Of a stretch of 10,220 nucleotides of DNA, positions 5,989-10,220 are shown in pieces; the stretch's first letter is position 1, and every line of letters starts with the position of its first letter. Source of the DNA: an uncultured Coriobacteriales bacterium (GTDB taxonomy: Bacteria > Actinomycetota > Coriobacteriia > Coriobacteriales > UMGS124). The notes beneath the pieces were generated by a model. It saw only the letters and a list, made by a program, of their open reading frames with translations. It did no database searches and was not told where the DNA came from. The position numbers and the translations under genes are program-made. The stretch is taken from NCBI GenBank assembly GCA_903789505.1, contig CAIFEU010000093.1, positions 1 through 10,220 on the forward strand. Reading direction: 5' to 3'.

Positions 5989-7041
5989 ATGTTCTCCCAG
6001 CTGAACCAGTACCCCACGCTGCGCGTCCTGCTCGCGATATTCGTCGCGGCCGCCATCGTGATGGCGCTCATGCCCGCGTGGATCAAGCTGCTGCACCACA
6101 ACCACATCGGCCAGCAGGTCAGGGCCGACGGACCGCAGCGGCACCTCAAGAAGCAGGGGACGCCCACGATGGGCGGCGCCATCATCCTGCTCGCGATCGT
6201 CGTGACGAGCGTTCTGTTCGTGCGCATGGACCTGCCGCTGGCGCTGTGCCTGTTCGCGACGATCCTGACGGGCGCTCTGGGCTTCCTGGACGACTTCGAG
6301 TCAGTGTCGCACGGCAGGTCGCTGGGGCTGCGCGCCCGGGACAAGATTGCCGGCCAGGCCCTGGTCAGCACCGCGTTCTGTCTTCTGGCGGTCAACGTCG
6401 TCGGCATCGAGCCCACGGTCACGCTCGGCACGGCGACGATCGACCTGGGGGTGCTCACGACCACGATCCCGGTCGCCGGCGGAATCGAGATCCCCTGGCT
6501 GTACCTGGTGTTCGTCTTCCTGCTGATGGCGGGGATGTCCAACGCGGTCAACCTCAACGACGGGCTGGACGGTCTGTGCGGCGGCTGCGTCGCAATCGCG
6601 ATCGGCGTGATGGGCATGGTCGCGTTCAGCCAGGGCAACCTGCCCATGTCGGTGTTCGCGGCGACCTGCATCGGCGCGTGCATCGGGTTCCTGTGGTTCA
6701 ACTGCTACCCGGCGAAGATCTTCATGGGCGACACAGGCTCGCTCGCCCTGGGTGCGGCCTTCGCGGCGCTGGCGGTGCTGACCAAGACCGAGATGGTGTC
6801 CCTGGTCATCGGCGGCATCTTCATCATCGAGGCGCTTTCCGTGGCGATACAGGTGCTCGTGCACCACTTCACGGGCAAGCGCGTGTTCCTGATGGCGCCG
6901 CTGCACCACCACTTCGAGAAGAAGGGGTGGGAGGAGACGACCGTCGTCGTGCGCTTCTGGATCATCGAGGCGGCGTTCGCGGCCGTGGGCTTCGCGCTGT
7001 ACTTCGCCGGGGGCTACCCGGCGGGCATGGCGGCGCTGTAG
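5989..7041 (+). CDS. mraY: MraY, phospho-MurNAc-pentapeptide translocase
   Basis: MraY is an integral membrane enzyme that transfers phospho-MurNAc-pentapeptide from UDP to undecaprenyl phosphate, forming lipid I on the cytoplasmic face. The 350-residue length is typical, and about ten hydrophobic segments are visible. Diagnostic motifs are GTPTMGG (57-63), the Mg-binding pair D101-D102 in GFLDDF, NAVNLNDGLDGL (185-196), FMGDTGSL (245-252, D248) and the triple histidine in APLHHHFE (303-310). The motif set separates it from the related WecA-type transferases. The start lies 4 bp after the murF stop. The only purine run, GAGGGGG at 5970-5976, is 12 nt away, longer than usual, so translation probably depends on coupling to murF. 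Confidence 0.97.
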   Translation: MFSQLNQYPTLRVLLAIFVAAAIVMALMPAWIKLLHHNHIGQQVRADGPQRHLKKQGTPTMGGAIILLAIVVTSVLFVRMDLPLALCLFATILTGALGFLDDFESVSHGRSLGLRARDKIAGQALVSTAFCLLAVNVVGIEPTVTLGTATIDLGVLTTTIPVAGGIEIPWLYLVFVFLLMAGMSNAVNLNDGLDGLCGGCVAIAIGVMGMVAFSQGNLPMSVFAATCIGACIGFLWFNCYPAKIFMGDTGSLALGAAFAALAVLTKTEMVSLVIGGIFIIEALSVAIQVLVHHFTGKRVFLMAPLHHHFEKKGWEETTVVVRFWIIEAAFAAVGFALYFAGGYPAGMAAL

Positions 7042-7049
7042 CGGCCGGA

Positions 7050-7074
7050 CGCGCCCACGCGGGACGCGGGCGCG
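7050..7074 (+). promoter_or_regulatory. Hairpin in the mraY-murD gap
   Basis: CGCGCCC at 7050-7056 pairs with GGGCGCG at 7068-7074 around an 11-nt loop, 8 bp after the mraY stop. No T-run follows. It resembles the hairpins at 1980-2010 and 4490-4507, all of which begin within about 20 bp of a stop codon in this operon. In such GC-rich sequence a 7-bp stem can arise by chance, so the confidence is modest. Confidence 0.3.
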
Positions 7075-7123
7075 AAGGCGGGCGGCGGGCGAGGGCCCGC
7101 ACGGATACGAAAGGTCGGCGGGA

Positions 7124-8629
7124 ATGGCGAGCGATTCTGAGGGCGGGCTTGTGCGCGAGGGCGTCGACGCGGCGCGGGGCGCCGGGGCGGGCACGACCCA
7201 GGGCTTCGGCGACGTGCTGCTGGTGGGCATGGGCGCCTCGACCGGCGCTGCCGCGGAGTACCTGCTCGGCTGCGCGGAGGGCCAGGTGCGCTCGCTGACG
7301 CTGTACCTGGGCAAGGCCGGCGAGGCAGCGCGCGAGCGCGCGCGGGGGCTGGCGGGGCGCGGCGTGCGCGTGGTGGAAGGCACCGAGGACGTCGAGGGCC
7401 ACTACGACCTGGGCGTCGTGAGCCCGGGCGTCCCCCAGATCGGCGGGTTCTACGCCAGCGCCCGCGCGGCGTGCGACGAGCTGGTGAGCGAGCCCGAGCT
7501 CGCGTGGCGCGAGAGCCCGCGCGACTGGGTGGCGATCACCGGAACCAACGGCAAGACCACCACGACGACGCTGACGGCGGAACTGCTCAGGGGGGCGGGC
7601 GTGCCCGCGCGCACGGTGGGCAACATCGGTCTGCCCCCGATCGCCTGCGTGCGCGACCGCGCGCGCGGCGAGGTCTTCGTCGCCGAGCTGTCGAGCTTCC
7701 AGCTCGCCTCGACCAGCCGCATCGCCCCGCGGGTGGCTGCCCTGCTCAACGTAACCCCCGACCACGTCGAATGGCACGGGACCCTGGACGCCTACGCGCA
7801 GGCCAAGGCGCGGCTCTTCGACAACATGGGCCCCGGCGACCTGTGCGTGCTCGGCGACGACGAGGCGTGTCGCTCGCTCGCGGGGGTCCTGCGGGCGCGC
7901 GGGCTGCGCGTGTGCGTGGTCAGCCTCGGCGGGGAGCCCGAGCCGTGCCGCGCCGACGCCGCCTGGCTCGACGGCGACGGGCGGCTCACGGTGCGCCTCG
8001 GCGGGCGCGACCACGTGCTGTGCCGCTTTGGTGACATGCTGCTCAAGGGGCCGCACAACGCGCAGAACTCCCTGGTCGCCGCCGCCTGCGCCCTCGAGAT
8101 GGGGGCGGACGACGCCTCGGTCGAGCGGGGGCTCCTGGCGTTCCAGCCGCTCGAGCACCGCATCGAGCCCTGCGGGACCGACGCGCGCGGCGTGTCGTTC
8201 TACGACGACTCGAAGGGGACCAACGTCGACGCCACCGACCACGCGCTGGACGCGTTCGAGGCCGGGCGCGTCGTGCTTTTGGTGGGCGGTCACGACAAGG
8301 GCACCGACCTCACGGCGTTCGCCGAGCACTGCCTGCGTGCCTGCCGCGCCGTGGTCGCCTACGGCCAGGCGGGACCGCGCTTCGCGCGGGCGGTGCGCGA
8401 CGCTGACGAGCGCCTCTCGGGCGCGTGCGCGGTGCTGGAGGCGCCCCACATGCTCGACGCGTGCGAGGCGTCGCTGGGCGTCGCACGTCCCGGCGACGTC
8501 GTGCTGCTGTCCCCGGCGTGCTCGTCGTTCGACGAGTTCTCCGGCTACGTCGAACGCGGCGAGATCTTCAAGGACTGGGTCGCGCGCACGCTGGGCGCGG
8601 ACGCAGCAAGGGGCGCGGACGTGCGCTAG
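7124..8629 (+). CDS. murD: MurD, UDP-MurNAc-L-alanine:D-glutamate ligase
   Basis: MurD is the cytoplasmic ATP-dependent ligase that adds D-glutamate to UDP-MurNAc-L-Ala. The 501-residue protein is somewhat longer than the usual 440-480, mostly through a low-complexity N-terminus of about 28 residues. The Rossmann-like N-domain opens with VLLVGMGASTGAAAEYLL (31-48) and includes SPGVP (100-104). The ATPase domain has AITGTNGKTTTT (137-148, Lys144), GNIGLP (166-171), AELSSFQL (187-194), NVTPDHVEWHG (209-219) and YAQAKARLF, whose Lys228 lies where the carbamylated lysine is found in E. coli MurD. The C-domain has HNAQNSLVAA, LEHRIE, DDSKGTN (361-367), LLVGGHDKG and LLSPACSSFDEF, all typical of MurD. 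The Shine-Dalgarno is weak (AAAGG at 7110-7114, 9 nt spacing). A later start cannot be excluded because the first residues are not conserved. Confidence 0.96.
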   Translation: MASDSEGGLVREGVDAARGAGAGTTQGFGDVLLVGMGASTGAAAEYLLGCAEGQVRSLTLYLGKAGEAARERARGLAGRGVRVVEGTEDVEGHYDLGVVSPGVPQIGGFYASARAACDELVSEPELAWRESPRDWVAITGTNGKTTTTTLTAELLRGAGVPARTVGNIGLPPIACVRDRARGEVFVAELSSFQLASTSRIAPRVAALLNVTPDHVEWHGTLDAYAQAKARLFDNMGPGDLCVLGDDEACRSLAGVLRARGLRVCVVSLGGEPEPCRADAAWLDGDGRLTVRLGGRDHVLCRFGDMLLKGPHNAQNSLVAAACALEMGADDASVERGLLAFQPLEHRIEPCGTDARGVSFYDDSKGTNVDATDHALDAFEAGRVVLLVGGHDKGTDLTAFAEHCLRACRAVVAYGQAGPRFARAVRDADERLSGACAVLEAPHMLDACEASLGVARPGDVVLLSPACSSFDEFSGYVERGEIFKDWVARTLGADAARGADVR

Positions 8630-8706
8630 GCGCCGGTTACGGCAGGGGCGAGGCGGGTCGCCGCGCCGGCAGAGGCGGGACGACGTGACGAGAGGAGCGA
8701 GGTGAC

Positions 8707-10220
8707 ATGGCAGGACGCGGCGCTACGGGGGCTACGGCGGGTGCGCGCGGCGCGGGTCGCCGGCGTGCGTCGGGCGGCATGCACGCCTCCGACATCTTCT
8801 CCGCCCGCCACGGCCTGATCGTCGCCACGGCGCTGCTCGTCGCATACGGCCTGGTGATGACCTACTCGGTCACCTCGGTGACGACGGTGTCCACGGCCCA
8901 GGAGAGCGCGGGCGTCGTCTCCCAGTTCCTGTCGGTGTCGCGAGACATGCTGGTGCAGCTGGGAGCGACCGTCCTGGGCGGGCTGGCGGCGTTCGGCATC
9001 TCGCGGCTCGACGTCGAGCGCATCCTCAACCCGGTGTTCGTCGGGGCGCTTTGGTTCGTCACGGTCGCCCTGATGCTGTTCACGGCCGCCGCCGGCGGCA
9101 ACGCCTACGGCGCGACGCGCTGGCTCTACATCGGCTCGCTTTCCGTGCAGCCCTCGGAGTTCGCCAAGATCGCGATGGTCATCCTGTGCTCGCGCGTCAT
9201 GTACGAGTACTTCGAGCTCAGGATGCGCGAGCTCAGGCGGGTGTCGGTGCTGTACGTGCTCCCGGTCCTTGTGCTGATGCTGAGCATCTACCTGCAGAAG
9301 GACATGGGCACGCTCGTGATCATGGCGCTGGGCATCTACTGCATGCTGATCGTCGCCGGGTGCCGCAAGCGCTACCTGCTCGGTCTGGCCGCGGTGGGCG
9401 CGGTGCTGGCAATCGTGCTCGTCTCGACGGAGGGCTACCGCATGGGGCGCCTGGCCTCGTGGCGCGGCGACGTCTTCAACGACAGCGCGCTGTCGAGCGG
9501 GGAGGGCTATCAGCTCAAGCAGGGCCTGTACGCGCTGGGCACCGGAGGCTTCTTCGGGACCGGCCTGGGCACCTCCCGCCTCAAGTACGGCTACCTCACG
9601 CAGGCGGACAACGACTTCATCTTCGACGTCATCGGCGAGGAGCTCGGATTCCTGTTCGGGACCCTGCCGATCATCCTGCTGTTCTGCCTGTTCGGCTTCT
9701 GCGGGCTCAGGATCGCCGCCAAGGCGGGCGACAGCCGCGGCAGGCTGCTGGCGGGCGGCATGACGTCGATGCTGCTGATCCAGGCGTTCATCAACATCGG
9801 CGGCGTCATCAAGCTGATTCCCGAGACGGGTCGCACGCTGCCGTTCGTCTCCTCGGGCAACTCGTCGCTGATCGCCTCCCTGCTGATGGTGGGCTGCATC
9901 CTGGCGGTCGACCGCAAGCAGACCTGGAGCTCCAACGAGAGACGCGCTCGCAGGGCGCGCAGGGGCTTCGGCGTGATCGAGGGGGGCACCCGCGGGGGAG
10001 AGGCGGAGCTGCGGGCTCCCGACGTCGAGCTCGGCTCCGTCGCGCCCGGCGGGCAGAGGCGCAGGGAGCGCCCGGGCGGCGAGGCGGGCGGCCGGCGACC
10101 GGCCCGGGCCGAGGCGCCGACGGGGGCGCATTCCGTGCGCGGTGTCGAGCCGTGGCGCCCGGGCATGCCCACCGCACCCGAGTACGACGAGCCGGGGCTC
10201 GAGCGCCCGCGGATGCGGGA
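8707..10220 (+). CDS. ftsW: FtsW, septal peptidoglycan polymerase (SEDS family), 3' end missing
   Basis: FtsW polymerises lipid II into glycan strands at the septum in complex with FtsI. The frame is open from ATG 8707 to the window edge (504 full codons), so the gene is cut by the window, not broken. AGGAG at 8693-8697 stands 9 nt before the ATG. SEDS motifs are QPSEFAK (148-154), LQKDMGT (from about 196, D199), GYRMGRLASW, GYQLKQGLYALGTGG followed by FFGTGLGTSR, and NDFIFDVIGEELG (from N302), whose D303 matches the Asp of HTDFIF that is important in RodA and FtsW. The loop usually reading LPFxSYGGSS is here LPFVSSGNSSLI (378-389). The membrane core ends near residue 405. At least 99 more residues follow, rich in Arg, Gly, Pro and Glu, probably a disordered cytoplasmic tail. 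RodA is possible from motifs alone, but the dcw position favours FtsW. Confidence 0.95.
   Translation, partial: MAGRGATGATAGARGAGRRRASGGMHASDIFSARHGLIVATALLVAYGLVMTYSVTSVTTVSTAQESAGVVSQFLSVSRDMLVQLGATVLGGLAAFGISRLDVERILNPVFVGALWFVTVALMLFTAAAGGNAYGATRWLYIGSLSVQPSEFAKIAMVILCSRVMYEYFELRMRELRRVSVLYVLPVLVLMLSIYLQKDMGTLVIMALGIYCMLIVAGCRKRYLLGLAAVGAVLAIVLVSTEGYRMGRLASWRGDVFNDSALSSGEGYQLKQGLYALGTGGFFGTGLGTSRLKYGYLTQADNDFIFDVIGEELGFLFGTLPIILLFCLFGFCGLRIAAKAGDSRGRLLAGGMTSMLLIQAFINIGGVIKLIPETGRTLPFVSSGNSSLIASLLMVGCILAVDRKQTWSSNERRARRARRGFGVIEGGTRGGEAELRAPDVELGSVAPGGQRRRERPGGEAGGRRPARAEAPTGAHSVRGVEPWRPGMPTAPEYDEPGLERPRMR

Noticed and set aside
8647..8662. 5-bp inverted repeat GGCGA/TCGCC in the murD-ftsW gap
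   Set aside because: The stem is short and expected by chance in sequence this GC-rich; no T-run follows.

Overview
The window is the front part of a division and cell wall (dcw) cluster. Eight genes lie on the plus strand in the order mraZ, rsmH, ftsL-like, ftsI, murF, mraY, murD, ftsW. The last gene runs off the right edge. High GC content, almost uniform G or C at third codon positions and the gene set point to an actinobacterium. A Coriobacteriia-type host (Olsenella/Atopobiaceae/Collinsella-like) is my best guess from sequence style only; the order is not certain.

Layout. Positions 1-58 hold two adjacent GC-rich inverted repeats, probably the end of an upstream transcription unit. Positions 59-403 show no gene I can support. 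Positions 404-464 form a compact control region with five TGGG/CCCA boxes in 44 bp, two of them exactly 10 bp apart, ahead of a weak -10-like hexamer. This fits autoregulation by MraZ, whose gene follows at 513. Then come rsmH (16S rRNA methyltransferase), a 134-bp gap with a strong hairpin and a cluster of GTCGGAC repeats, a small single-pass FtsL-like protein, and the septal transpeptidase FtsI starting 2 bp after ftsL. After a 43-bp gap with a perfect hairpin comes murF, then mraY 4 bp later, then murD after an 82-bp gap with another hairpin, and finally ftsW.

How the genes work together. MurD and MurF are cytoplasmic ligases that build the UDP-MurNAc-pentapeptide. MraY transfers the phospho-MurNAc-pentapeptide to undecaprenyl phosphate, giving lipid I. 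FtsW polymerises lipid II at the septum and FtsI crosslinks it, with the FtsL-like protein expected to scaffold and activate FtsW-FtsI. RsmH and MraZ are the usual leading genes. The textbook murE between ftsI and murF is absent here.

I see no mobile element, CRISPR array, tRNA, rRNA or new defence or metabolic system. The unusual points are mostly regulatory or lineage-specific: the MraZ-box cluster, the hairpins and repeats in the gaps, the missing murE, a low-GC rare-codon patch in the ftsI tail, paired cysteines in FtsI, and long low-complexity cytoplasmic tails on FtsL, FtsI and FtsW.
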